DNA of 64,000 nucleotides from a virus: the IMG/VR virus record IMGVR_UViG_3300050821_007659, positions 1 through 64,000 of that record; one strand, written 5' to 3'. Numbering within the stretch: position 1 is the stretch's first letter; every line of letters begins with the position of its first letter. Shown piece by piece: positions 15,962 through 22,993 of the stretch. Under the pieces are notes generated by a model that did no database searches, had not been told where the DNA came from, and saw nothing but the letters and a program-made list of their open reading frames with translations. The position numbers and the translations under genes were made by a program.

Positions 15962-16713
15962 GATCCCTCCTCCGGTGCCTCATCCGCCCAACCCGGGTGC
16001 AACCGCGAGCACATCTCATGCAGCACCAGCATCGCGGTATGGCTCGTATCGGCAAAGGTATCGGCAAAGGTTTCTGCGATCGCGATGGCCACCAACTCCG
16101 GATTCGAGAGTTTCGTCAGGCGCTGCGCGGTGTCGATGACGTTGAGCACCCTTTGTTCGCCGCCGGGTGGGGGAGCGGCTCGCAGCTTATCCGGCGACTT
16201 CCAGCCACACTCCTGCAGCAATTCGATGGCATCAGACCATGCCGGATTGCAGCCACAGAAGGGCGCGTCACAATCCACTTCGCCGAAGCGCTGGAAGCAC
16301 TTCTTGGTGGGCCCCGAACGACACCAAACAACAGCAGCCTTGAAGGATTCCGATGCTTCGTAAGTCGTTTCAGAAGCGTATTCGCCCGTGGCTTCGCGCG
16401 CGAGATTCAGTTGATGACCTTTCGCCCAAGACACAAACTTCTCGTCCACTGAGGGAAGGTGCGCTACCTCCATCTGCGGAGCGACTCCTTCCAACGTCTG
16501 CGCCGCCTCCTCGCAGAGCGGATCGACGGCGTAAACGTGCTCCTGCACTTGGCCACCGATCCCGACACTGCGCAATCCTGCGGAGTCGCCTGCCTTGTGT
16601 TCGCCGCCAAACCAAAATGTAATGTTCTCGTGCGGCTGAAGGCTGCGTCGCTCTGTACCGGGTTTCGGTACAACCACCAACTTGTTTCGCAGGCGTTCGA
16701 TCAACGTGCTCAC
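15958..16713 (-). CDS. hypothetical phage protein
   Basis: 251 residues. Cys residues cluster near 131-155 (WCRSGPTKKC, CDAPFCGC), possibly a metal site. Includes a short direct repeat AETFADTFADT. No family recognised. Coupled to neighbours by ATGA. Confidence 0.55.
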   Translation of the reverse strand: MSTLIERLRNKLVVVPKPGTERRSLQPHENITFWFGGEHKAGDSAGLRSVGIGGQVQEHVYAVDPLCEEAAQTLEGVAPQMEVAHLPSVDEKFVSWAKGHQLNLAREATGEYASETTYEASESFKAAVVWCRSGPTKKCFQRFGEVDCDAPFCGCNPAWSDAIELLQECGWKSPDKLRAAPPPGGEQRVLNVIDTAQRLTKLSNPELVAIAIAETFADTFADTSHTAMLVLHEMCSRLHPGWADEAPEEGS

Positions 16714-17042
16714 AACAGTTTCCTCCGCGCCAATTCAAACATGTAGGCAGTCAGACTCCCAGCCGGTTCGCTCCCGTTGCGAGGACAATCGGTCTTAGTG
16801 ATTGTTGGAACGCGGGCCGGCTGGGAATTCAGTGCGCGCTCGATGAACTGGATTCGCAACCACGCATAGGCTTCGTCCTGATAGTCAGGATGGTCGTTCG
16901 ATACGTCGGAAGCGCAGCCGCGCAACCACATGATGTTGGCGCGAATCCAGTTGGCCAGCATTATCGGATCGATGCGGGTGGCGCGCGACAGGCCGTTTTT
17001 GACCTTCAGCAACTCCGGGGCTTCGGGACGGAAGGGTTTCAT
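16710..17042 (-). CDS. hypothetical phage protein
   Basis: 110 residues from ATG 17042 (ATGA overlap); the longer upstream frame overlaps a better gene. Helical, begins MKPFRPEAPELLKVKNG. Function unknown. Confidence 0.55.
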   Translation of the reverse strand: MKPFRPEAPELLKVKNGLSRATRIDPIMLANWIRANIMWLRGCASDVSNDHPDYQDEAYAWLRIQFIERALNSQPARVPTITKTDCPRNGSEPAGSLTAYMFELARRKLL

Positions 17043-17353
17043 ACCACCACTCCGGCCTGAGCCAACAGTGCGCGGGCAGGCGTACATTCGGGGCAAGGTT
17101 GGTCGTCCGCATCCCACGCGGCCACCGTGTCGTGACCGGGAATGTGGCGGCTCACGAGGCCTGTGTGATTGCACTCGCCGCACTCGGAAATGAACTGAAG
17201 TGTGATCTCGATCAGTCCCTCGACCACCGCGAACTTCTTCGCCCAGGCTTTGCCCGTGACGACCGCAACCTCGGTGCGCTGCTCATCGAGCAGGCTGTAC
17301 TCGCCGGCCGGGTCCTCGGGTTGGGTGACGGGCTCGATGCGGAGGGCGGTCAT
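17039..17353 (-). CDS. zinc-knuckle phage protein
   Basis: 104 residues from ATG 17353 (ATGA). CGECNHTG and CPECTPAR near residues 58-95 make a DnaJ-like zinc knuckle. Beta-rich N-terminus. Function unknown. Confidence 0.55.
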   Translation of the reverse strand: MTALRIEPVTQPEDPAGEYSLLDEQRTEVAVVTGKAWAKKFAVVEGLIEITLQFISECGECNHTGLVSRHIPGHDTVAAWDADDQPCPECTPARALLAQAGVVV

Positions 17354-17730
17354 TTGGCCTCCCGGATAACCAAGCCCAAGGGCTCGAACGTGGCGCGGAT
17401 CTGCGTGGCTTCGCTGGCCGACAGCATAAAGCTTGCATGAGGGCCAAGGCACAGAAACAAACAGTTGGCTTGGCTGACATCCAGATAGCAATCAGCCAAT
17501 CGTTCACCCGTGAGGACGAGCAGAGAGTGAGTTTTTGCATGCACTCTCGCGTACAGCCAGCCGCCCGCGCTCAGTTCCAGGTGTAATTTGCGCGGAAGCT
17601 TGGGTGAGGACATCAACCAGAGATCGGTTTTCGACGCAGCAGGGGCTTGGTCGCAAATCGCGCCACCGGTCCTGACGGTATCTTGTGGTTTGTTCACGGC
17701 CAAGCCCAGACTTGTTGGTTCGGTGCTCAT
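17350..17730 (-). CDS. hypothetical phage protein
   Basis: 126 residues from ATG 17730, whose ATGA overlaps the stop of the 33-residue membrane gene. Beta-rich C-terminal half (LHLELSAGGWLYARVH). No known domain. Confidence 0.5.
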   Translation of the reverse strand: MSTEPTSLGLAVNKPQDTVRTGGAICDQAPAASKTDLWLMSSPKLPRKLHLELSAGGWLYARVHAKTHSLLVLTGERLADCYLDVSQANCLFLCLGPHASFMLSASEATQIRATFEPLGLVIREAK

Positions 17731-17828
17731 TGATGCTGACACCCGGCCAGTTTCGAGATCACGCCGCAGACCACGACGAAGACCACTACGCCCAGCATCG
17801 GCAGCCACGGATCGGGTTGGCGTTTCAT
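17727..17828 (-). CDS. 33-residue membrane peptide
   Basis: Very short gene: MKRQPDPWLPMLGV then a hydrophobic helix to KLAGC and QHQ end. One transmembrane segment. ATGA overlap with the next gene and tight packing support it; still only a small open frame. Confidence 0.45.
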   Translation of the reverse strand: MKRQPDPWLPMLGVVVFVVVCGVISKLAGCQHQ

Positions 17829-17838
17829 CAACAGGCTC

Positions 17839-17925
17839 CTAGGCGGCGGGTGAATAGATCCAGATCCACGCGAGCAGTAACACGGCGACGGCGATGATGA
17901 GGGCCCAGCGCAGGGTGTTGTTCAT
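17839..17925 (-). CDS. 28-residue membrane peptide
   Basis: MNNTLRWALIIAVAVLLLAW and seven more residues: a single transmembrane helix. It lies 2 bp after the upstream stop and 10 bp before the next start. Function unknown; two such peptides in a row suggest a membrane-acting pair. Confidence 0.45.
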   Translation of the reverse strand: MNNTLRWALIIAVAVLLLAWIWIYSPAA

Positions 17926-17927
17926 GG

Positions 17928-18152
17928 TCACTCGTTGAGCGAGTCAGCCGTGAAGAACCGATCGCCCTTACCGTTGGGCCGCACCGTCATGTGATCGAAG
18001 CCCATCTCCTCACCGAGCGCCTTCCATGCGTCGTTTGCATTCTCCTGTGGCGAGCGCGGCTCCCTACCGCCAAACACCATGTAGGGCACTGGCTTGCAGG
18101 CCTCCAGGATCTTGTCGAGTTGGGTCTGCGTCATTTCGTATTCTTTGCGCAT
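17928..18152 (-). CDS. hypothetical phage protein
   Basis: 74 residues beginning MRKEYEMTQTQLDKILEACKP; an internal Met at residue 7 is an alternative start. Charged helix then mixed structure. No domain recognised. Confidence 0.55.
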   Translation of the reverse strand: MRKEYEMTQTQLDKILEACKPVPYMVFGGREPRSPQENANDAWKALGEEMGFDHMTVRPNGKGDRFFTADSLNE

Positions 18153-18153
18153 G

Positions 18154-18342
18154 TCAGTTGTTCTCCGCTATTGGTCCGCAGTCGCAATCCGCTTGTGTAC
18201 GCGCGCCGCAGCCGTTGCACCACAGAGTGGGATCGATGTCACCCATGGTGTGATCACCATCGCGCGTATCCTCGCAGTCGCACCAGGTCTGCATGCCGCA
18301 GTTGGCATGGTCGCCGCGTTGGCAGGCTTCGCACATGCTCAT
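18154..18342 (-). CDS. Cys-rich zinc-binding mini-protein
   Basis: 62 residues from ATG 18342 (ATGA overlap). Ten Cys in CxxC-like groups (CEACQRGDHANC, WCDCE, CNGCG, CDCG). Strong zinc-binding signature, otherwise unknown; acidic. Confidence 0.55.
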   Translation of the reverse strand: MSMCEACQRGDHANCGMQTWCDCEDTRDGDHTMGDIDPTLWCNGCGARTQADCDCGPIAENN

Positions 18343-18488
18343 CGCGGATCTCCCGCTTGAGGCCTTGTCAGAAATCCCGGCAGGCACGGCGATGCCATCG
18401 GCTCAATCGGCTTCACGGGCGCGGTGAGCGCGAACATGAAGGCGCTGTCGGCGGCGGCTAGTTTGGCGCGGGTGCCGGGAGTTATCAC
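18339..18488 (-). CDS. 49-residue hypothetical protein
   Basis: Starts at a GTG (18488) overlapping the upstream stop by GTGA and ends in an ATGA overlap. Sequence ITPGTRAKLAAADSAFMFAL then a Pro-rich tail. Coupling is the main evidence. Confidence 0.45.
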   Translation of the reverse strand: MITPGTRAKLAAADSAFMFALTAPVKPIEPMASPCLPGFLTRPQAGDPR

Positions 18489-18655
18489 AGCGCGAAACCT
18501 CCCAGCCACCAGCCGATCACAGCAGCGATCGCGACGATGGCCGCAATGACCCACCAGCGCAGGCGGTAGCGAACCGGAGCATCGCGGGCGCCGCACGAGA
18601 CACAGCGCCCCTGCCATGAGCCCATGCCACAGTTGCAGGTGGGGCGGCGGTTCAC
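18485..18655 (-). CDS. zinc-ribbon plus transmembrane mini-protein
   Basis: 56 residues from a GTG at 18655 (GTGA overlap). N-terminal CNCGMGSWQGRCVSCG zinc ribbon, then a transmembrane helix (about 34-53) ending GGFAL. Resembles zinc-ribbon membrane proteins in miniature. Function unknown. Confidence 0.55.
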   Translation of the reverse strand: MNRRPTCNCGMGSWQGRCVSCGARDAPVRYRLRWWVIAAIVAIAAVIGWWLGGFAL

Positions 18656-19107
18656 GGCGTCCACACTCCACGCACCGCCGCCGACATGGAGGCGAGGTAG
18701 CGCTCATCGGATTCATCGGCGCGCTTCTTCTCCTCGTCGCGCGCAATCTCCTCCTGCACCGTCTGCAGCAGCGCCACCCTGGCATGCGCCATCAATGCCG
18801 CGATCAGCGACGCACCGACCAGCATGGCTTGCTCAAGGGTCGTGTACTCGGCGCGCGCCAGGATGTTGACGAGCGCGGTATTGAGCGCGCGGTGGGTCGC
18901 GGCATCGGCTAGCAGGGTCTCATCGGACTCGAGGACGGCGGCGAGCTCCGGACCGGTCAACGAGGCGATCTGGGCGGGGTCGGAGTAGCCGGCGTTGGGC
19001 TGCTGGGCGACCAGGCGATCGAGCAAGCGGCGGTGCGTTTGCTGCAGGCCGGTGCTGATCGCGGCCTCGGCGATGGGTTGGCGCAGGTCGGTGCTGGCGG
19101 CGCTCAT
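18652..19107 (-). CDS. hypothetical helical phage protein
   Basis: 151 residues from ATG 19107 (ATGA). All-helical, with a hydrophobic stretch about 108-125 (LEQAMLVGASLIAALMAHA) and a charged coiled segment. No domain recognised. Confidence 0.55.
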   Translation of the reverse strand: MSAASTDLRQPIAEAAISTGLQQTHRRLLDRLVAQQPNAGYSDPAQIASLTGPELAAVLESDETLLADAATHRALNTALVNILARAEYTTLEQAMLVGASLIAALMAHARVALLQTVQEEIARDEEKKRADESDERYLASMSAAVRGVWTP

Positions 19108-19424
19108 AAATCCACCGCATTGGTGAAGCCAACCGCCTGGATAATGCGGGTGCAAACGTCCCGGTATAGACCCTCAGCCTTGCTAGCTTTGGCGGATAAC
19201 ATTCGGGCCGCCCCCTGCATGCCTACGGCCGCCGCGTTGCATGCCGCACGTCGATTAGCTTGAGCTGCCGCGCGGGCCTTGTCCGCCGTTTCACGGAGCT
19301 GTATCAATCGGTGCGCGGATACCACGGCCGGTACAGACATGCGGCAGACGGGTGGCTGGCCCCGCTCGAGGCGGCCTTGGCACTGGGCGTTGCCGCAGGT
19401 GCAGGGTTGAGGGGTGGTGGACAT
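19104..19424 (-). CDS. first gene of the PL operon, N-terminal Cys cluster
   Basis: 106 residues from ATG 19424, which has a GGAGG ribosome site. N-terminal CTCGNAQCQG...C cluster followed by an Ala/Arg-rich helix and a mixed C-terminus. As the first product of the leftward early transcript it occupies the position of lambda N, but the fold looks different; antitermination is only a possibility. Confidence 0.6.
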   Translation of the reverse strand: MSTTPQPCTCGNAQCQGRLERGQPPVCRMSVPAVVSAHRLIQLRETADKARAAAQANRRAACNAAAVGMQGAARMLSAKASKAEGLYRDVCTRIIQAVGFTNAVDL

Positions 19425-19448
19425 GATGCCTCCGGGTCGATGGGAGGC

Positions 19449-19477
19449 AATATACAACCCAGGTTGTGCGCTGTCAA
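19449..19477 (-). promoter_or_regulatory. early left promoter PL
   Basis: On the minus strand: TTGACA (19477-19472), 17-bp spacer, TATATT (19454-19449), then a GGAGG and the ATG at 19424. Near-consensus sigma-70 promoter with one operator in its spacer and another overlapping the upstream edge of the -35. Confidence 0.75.
19454..19467. promoter_or_regulatory. operator OL1
   Basis: ACAACC-CA-GGTTGT, perfect dyad lying in the PL spacer. One of five sites of the same design around the repressor gene. Confidence 0.75.
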
Positions 19478-19490
19478 CAACCCCGGTTGT
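19477..19490. promoter_or_regulatory. operator OL2
   Basis: ACAACC-CC-GGTTGT, perfect dyad, centre 23 bp from OL1, about two helical turns away, so cooperative repressor binding on one DNA face is plausible. Confidence 0.75.
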
Positions 19491-19508
19491 GCGCTGGCCC
19501 GCAAATAT

Positions 19509-20207
19509 TTATGGCTGGGGGGCGGCTTCCTGCTCCTGGGTCGCTGGCGCTGGCGATACATGCTGCAATGTACAATCTGAGCCGAGCGGATCGTCCATGA
19601 CTCCGCGCCGCATCTGCAGGCACTGCGCTACGATTCGCTGCCCCTTTTGCAGACGTGCGATGCTCGGTCGATCCGGATTGGCCAGTGTTAGTCCTACACT
19701 TTCGAATGAGTTGTCATCAGATACCACGAGATGCAGCACAATATCGTGGAGTACTTCATCGATGGATTTTATGGTGCCCGTGACTTCGATAACAGAGTCG
19801 CCAATCTTATCGTTCATCGCAACTTCGTTCGCAGCGTAGCCTTTGTATAGAGCGGCGGCGCTCGTCCTGAAGATATTCCGAACGGGCTCTGCAGGCGCGG
19901 GCGCAGGGGCATCCGCCATGGGCTGCGGCAAGTTGTTTTCGTCTGGCGCCGTTGTTGCAGGCGCCTCGGGCGATGGGGTTTCGACCGCTGGGTGTGGGTC
20001 GTCATGGCCGCTGTTATGGCCAATTACCAAGACAACTACGAATATCGCCGCCAACAGGGCGATGACTCTTTTAACAGGCAACGATAGTCGGGGGGTCGTT
20101 TCTTGATCGGCGGCGGTGGCTTTCAGCTCCGAGCCACAATGCTTGCACTTGATTGCCGCCGCCAGGATCTCTTCGGCGCAGAAGGGACATCGCTTAGTTG
20201 ACTGCAT
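19509..20207 (-). CDS. membrane protein with zinc ribbon and OB-fold (tRNA_anti-like) domain, co-lysogenic
   Basis: 232 residues from ATG 20207. N-terminal zinc ribbon (CPFCAEEI...CKHCGSEL), transmembrane helix (about 48-66), Pro/Ala linker, and a C-terminal beta domain (about 115-215, NDKIGDSVIEVTGTIKSI) of the tRNA_anti-like OB type. It follows the repressor gene by 11 bp on the same strand, the place of rex genes in lambda, so it is likely expressed in the lysogen. Superinfection exclusion is inferred from position and membrane anchoring only. Confidence 0.65.
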   Translation of the reverse strand: MQSTKRCPFCAEEILAAAIKCKHCGSELKATAADQETTPRLSLPVKRVIALLAAIFVVVLVIGHNSGHDDPHPAVETPSPEAPATTAPDENNLPQPMADAPAPAPAEPVRNIFRTSAAALYKGYAANEVAMNDKIGDSVIEVTGTIKSIDEVLHDIVLHLVVSDDNSFESVGLTLANPDRPSIARLQKGQRIVAQCLQMRRGVMDDPLGSDCTLQHVSPAPATQEQEAAPQP

Positions 20208-20218
20208 TTGAGTAATTG

Positions 20219-20611
20219 TTATGTTGAGTTCAACAATCGATTGAGATAGCTCTGTGGTCCAATGCCGTACTGAAGCCACGCTGGCTCGACACCGAATACC
20301 ATAGCGAAAGCGATCGAGGCATGTGACTCAGAGACTTTGTTTTTGAGAATCAGGCTGAGTGCCTGCTGGGTCATGATCGGTTTATCGCCCGCCTGAAGAT
20401 TTCGACCCGTCACGCGGCTTGCCTCGGCAATCAGTTCCTCTTGAGTGTATTTGGCCGGATCGACTCCCAGCTGCCGAGCGCGAACGATCATGCAAGCCCG
20501 TACGCGTTCCCCTAGCGTCTTGCCGTCAGGGCCGAGATCGGCCTGACGTACCCTGATCTTGCCCGGGGCCTTTGCGGGCGCGGCGGCGGTATTGGAGCGT
20601 CTTGGAGACAT
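20219..20611 (-). CDS. CI-like prophage repressor without peptidase domain
   Basis: 130 residues from ATG 20611. Basic N-terminal tail, then a helix-turn-helix domain (about 38-122) ending in the typical MVFGVEPAWLQYGIGP of phage repressors. No S24 self-cleavage domain, so RecA-dependent induction by autoproteolysis is not expected. It lies divergent from the Cro-like gene with three operators between. No ribosome site precedes the ATG; a TACTGT -10-like box ends 7 nt upstream, suggesting a near-leaderless transcript as for lambda PRM. Confidence 0.75.
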   Translation of the reverse strand: MSPRRSNTAAAPAKAPGKIRVRQADLGPDGKTLGERVRACMIVRARQLGVDPAKYTQEELIAEASRVTGRNLQAGDKPIMTQQALSLILKNKVSESHASIAFAMVFGVEPAWLQYGIGPQSYLNRLLNST

Positions 20612-20623
20612 GGGCAGGACAGT

Positions 20624-20637
20624 ACAACCGCCGTTGT
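20624..20637. promoter_or_regulatory. operator OR3-like site
   Basis: ACAACC-GC-CGTTGT (one mismatch). It abuts the putative -10 of the repressor promoter, where occupancy would shut off repressor synthesis. Confidence 0.65.
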
Positions 20638-20647
20638 GACCGGTCAC

Positions 20648-20661
20648 ACGACCGGGGTTGT
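20648..20661. promoter_or_regulatory. operator OR2-like site
   Basis: ACGACC-GG-GGTTGT (one mismatch), 24 bp centre-to-centre from the first site; touches the -35 of PR. Confidence 0.65.
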
Positions 20662-20690
20662 TGACGCGCACAACCGGGGTTGTGTATCGT
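20661..20690 (+). promoter_or_regulatory. early right promoter PR
   Basis: TTGACG (20661-20666), 18-bp spacer, TATCGT (20685-20690), 8 bp before the ATG of the Cro-like gene, which therefore has almost no leader. Same architecture as PL, with an operator in the spacer. Confidence 0.65.
20670..20683. promoter_or_regulatory. operator OR1-like site
   Basis: ACAACC-GG-GGTTGT, perfect dyad within the PR spacer, 22 bp from the middle site. Confidence 0.75.
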
Positions 20691-20698
20691 GGGTGATC

Positions 20699-20962
20699 AT
20701 GGATAAACCTCACGTTGCTGCCCTGAAGCGCGCCATTGTGATTGCCGGTAGCCAAGCCGCCCTGGCCAAGGGGCTCGCGGAGTTCCTCCAGCGTCCCACC
20801 TTGGGGCAGCAGACTGTCTCCAAATGGGTGCGTCAGGAAATCCTGATCGAAGCGGAGTACTGGCCTGCTTTCGAGCATGTCACTGGGGGTGTGATCACTG
20901 GCGCTGATTTGCGCCCCGATGTTTTCCGGCGAGCCGTTGTTCTTCGTGACCATGTTGCCTAA
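20699..20962 (+). CDS. Cro/YdaS-like repressor
   Basis: 87 residues from ATG 20699. Helix-turn-helix (about 14-45, GSQAALAKGLAEF...TLGQQTVSKWVRQE) and the YdaS/Cro-typical ending EHVTGGVITGADLRPDVF. First gene of the rightward early operon and divergent from the repressor, the Cro position. It should compete for the same five operators. Confidence 0.8.
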   Translation: MDKPHVAALKRAIVIAGSQAALAKGLAEFLQRPTLGQQTVSKWVRQEILIEAEYWPAFEHVTGGVITGADLRPDVFRRAVVLRDHVA

Positions 20963-20990
20963 CCCCGTTTTTTTTGCCAAGTGAAGCTAC

Positions 20991-21434
20991 GTGCAACCAC
21001 GAACAACAAAGTTGCGCGTCGATGCTCCTGAGGAGCAGCTGTCACTGATACCGGCCCGAAAGCCCAGCCGCCCCGTCAATCTGGAACACATCGCCGTCCT
21101 CAAGAGCACGAAGCATGCCCTGGAGTACGCCTGCCAGCTCGCCGAACTCGCGCCCAAAGAGATCTACCTCGACATGGACTGCGAGAAAAGCGTCTGGTCG
21201 CGCATCTGTGGCGGTGACCTCGATCTCGACGGCCGTGACATCCCGCGCTTCAACCGTGTGGTCGGCAACAGCGCCTATTTGCTGTATCTGATGCACACCG
21301 ATGGCTGGGATTTGACCAACCTGCGCAAGGTCCAGGATGACAAGGACCGCGAGATTGCGGAATTACGCAAGCACATCGCCGACCAGGAGCGCGCGATCCG
21401 GCTGATGGTCGACTACCAGAAAGGGCGGGGCTGA
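20991..21434 (+). CDS. hypothetical early regulator at the CII position
   Basis: 147 residues from GTG 20991. Central conserved-looking helical part (about 30-115: HALEYACQLAELAPKEIYLDM...YLLYLMHTDGWDL) and a C-terminal coiled coil. It may bind DNA, and its place after cro is that of CII-type activators, but I cannot show a helix-turn-helix. Function unknown. Confidence 0.6.
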   Translation: MQPRTTKLRVDAPEEQLSLIPARKPSRPVNLEHIAVLKSTKHALEYACQLAELAPKEIYLDMDCEKSVWSRICGGDLDLDGRDIPRFNRVVGNSAYLLYLMHTDGWDLTNLRKVQDDKDREIAELRKHIADQERAIRLMVDYQKGRG

Positions 21435-21833
21435 GGTGGTGGACGTGTGCGAACCGGTCCATTGCAATGCTGCTCCCTCCGCTTCAATGCGGATGTTGAA
21501 TGTGAACCAACATGAGCCGCGCTCAATGACGCCGTCTCGGAAGCGCTCCCTGCTGTGTTGGTTTAGTACTTATCACAGGTTAAGGTCGAATCACTTTGTA
21601 CGCTGCCGCACGCAAAGCCGCAACGCGAATTTAGCGATTCGTGCGAATTATTCTGCTGCGAGCCGTCTGAATATCTCAGCTCGCAATCCTAAGAAAGCTC
21701 AAGCCTACAGTCGTGGGCGTGGGCGTTCCCGCAACTCAACGGCGCTGCGCTGCGCAAACATTCGGTCGATGTGCGCAGCAGCAATGCGTAGGAGTTCTAC
21801 GCGCGTGGACGAAGTTGAATGGAGGCTTGGCCC
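21435..21833. other. 399-bp intergenic region in the early right operon
   Basis: No convincing gene on either strand; a plus-strand open frame here has poor composition. It includes an AT-richer stretch (about 21555-21660) and a hairpin GCGTAG-GAGTT-CTACGC (21786-21802) close to the next start. It could hold a lysogeny-establishment promoter or antitermination site, or be debris of a lost gene. Confidence 0.4.
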
Positions 21834-22022
21834 ATGAAGTACCGCGTCCGCGAAAACCTCACCGCCAAGCCTGAGGAGCGCTACATCGTGCAGTCCACTC
21901 ACTACGGCCACACGTGGGCCGACGAGGCGTACTTCCCCGATCAACTGAGCGCCGAGATTGACATGGAAAGACGGGTCTCGCCGCGTGTCGTGGCAGAGGC
22001 GCGAGACCCGTCATGCCGCTAA
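21834..22022 (+). CDS. small hypothetical protein
   Basis: 62 residues from ATG 21834, preceded by GGAGG. Begins MKYRVRENLTAKPEERYIVQ. Its stop overlaps the stop of the minus-strand gene 22019-22204. Function unknown. Confidence 0.55.
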   Translation: MKYRVRENLTAKPEERYIVQSTHYGHTWADEAYFPDQLSAEIDMERRVSPRVVAEARDPSCR

Positions 22023-22204
22023 CCCTTGTCCTTCATCCGACAGAGGATGGAGCGCATGGCCGACAGGTCATCGGCAATGTGCTCCAGGGCCAGGGCGACG
22101 CGCGCCTCGGCAGAGTTGGCGCGTTCGTCTTTGCGCAGCTCGGCGTATTGCTTGGGATCGAAGTAAAAGCCGTGCGTGTCCGGCGTATCAGTGGAATTTT
22201 CCAT
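22019..22204 (-). CDS. minus-strand small gene inside the rightward operon
   Basis: 61 residues, MENSTDTPDTHGFYFDPKQY and a helical acidic remainder. GAGGAAA lies 7 nt before the ATG, and composition is protein-like, whereas the plus strand here has no good gene. It is antisense to the early right transcript, with a structured segment upstream (22228-22298). No domain recognised. Confidence 0.5.
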   Translation of the reverse strand: MENSTDTPDTHGFYFDPKQYAELRKDERANSAEARVALALEHIADDLSAMRSILCRMKDKG

Positions 22205-22227
22205 CGTCGTTTTCCTCGTGGTGTTTG

Positions 22228-22298
22228 GCGGGCGACCGAAAGGCTGGTTACCGAAGGTCGCCCGCTGAGCACCCAGCTTACCGGAGGTCCGCTCAGCG
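22228..22298. promoter_or_regulatory. two adjacent hairpins with similar loops
   Basis: Stem 1: GCGGGCGACC (22228-22237) with GGTCGCCCGC (22256-22265), 18-nt loop. Stem 2: CGCTGAGC (22263-22270) with GCTCAGCG (22291-22298), 20-nt loop; the stems share 3 nt. The loops contain the related strings TTACCGAAGGTC and TTACCGGAGGTC. Located between divergent genes at 22204 and 22371; a structured RNA or protein-binding site is likely. Confidence 0.5.
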
Positions 22299-22370
22299 CG
22301 TAGGCGCTCGGTTACAACGAAGAATTGAAGCGACCGCATGTGTGTGGAGCGGTCATCGAGGGGTCCCATC

Positions 22371-22556
22371 ATGGCCAGCCTGAACGCTCGGTCACCGTTC
22401 GCTGCATTCGATGCCCACGCTGCTGAGCTTGTGGCGGCGCACACCTGTGTCAATGCGCAGGATGTGGAGCGCAGGTTGCGTGAGGCTCGGCGGCTCGCTG
22501 CCGTGTTGCTTGCGGAGGCGGTGCTCGCGCGGGCGAGACGGAGGCTGCGGGCGTGA
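22371..22556 (+). CDS. small Ala/Arg-rich protein
   Basis: 61 residues from ATG 22371; helical, ends in an Arg-rich stretch. GTGA overlap with the next gene. Function unknown. Confidence 0.5.
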   Translation: MASLNARSPFAAFDAHAAELVAAHTCVNAQDVERRLREARRLAAVLLAEAVLARARRRLRA

Positions 22557-22747
22557 GAGCAATCATTGCGCCCATGCGCCCTGTGCCGCCCGGCGCCTCC
22601 GACGAGGTTCGACGGCGCATGCACCGACAAGCGGTTGCCGAGTTGGTCCGGCTCAATCCGCAGAGCTTTTTACCGCCCGGCGTGCGGGCGCGATGGTGGC
22701 ATCGACTGTTGGGGCTGAATGAATATCCCAGGGTGCTGTTGCCATGA
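22553..22747 (+). CDS. small hypothetical protein
   Basis: 64 residues from GTG 22553 (GTGA overlap upstream, ATGA downstream). Contains ARWWHRLLGLNEYP. Function unknown. Confidence 0.5.
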   Translation: MRAIIAPMRPVPPGASDEVRRRMHRQAVAELVRLNPQSFLPPGVRARWWHRLLGLNEYPRVLLP

Positions 22748-22914
22748 GCGCCCCACGCATCCCGAAGCAGCCGCGCGCGATGTTGACCCCAGGCCAAGTG
22801 GCGTGGTGCCTCCTGGGTGCGCTGGTCGCATCCGGGCTCGTGATGATCGTCGTGATGGTGGTCGCGGCGCTGTTTAGATTGTTGAGCTGGATGGTTTGGG
22901 TGCCGCCGGCATGA
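22744..22914 (+). CDS. 56-residue membrane protein
   Basis: N-terminal basic segment then a long hydrophobic helix (about 20-50, VAWCLLGALVASGLVMIVVM). ATGA overlap with both neighbours. Function unknown. Confidence 0.5.
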   Translation: MSAPRIPKQPRAMLTPGQVAWCLLGALVASGLVMIVVMVVAALFRLLSWMVWVPPA

Positions 22915-22991
22915 TCCTAGCCCAACGCATCCTCGATTGCCTGCGCGACAACGGCCCGATCGCGTCCAGCGAGCTGCCCAAGGAGGCGTGA
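22911..22991 (+). pseudogene. 26-codon remnant, probable start of a winged-helix gene
   Basis: MILAQRILDCLRDNGPIASS and six more residues, then TGA, 2 bp before the HNH gene. The sequence looks like the first helix-turn of a wHTH protein and then ends abruptly, as if truncated when the HNH gene inserted. Could also be a leader peptide. Confidence 0.35.
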
Positions 22992-22993
22992 GA

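Noticed and set aside
21436-21837. 133-codon plus-strand gene in the 399-bp gap
   Set aside because: Ser/Arg-rich, no family likeness, no ribosome site; the real next gene starts inside its end in another frame.
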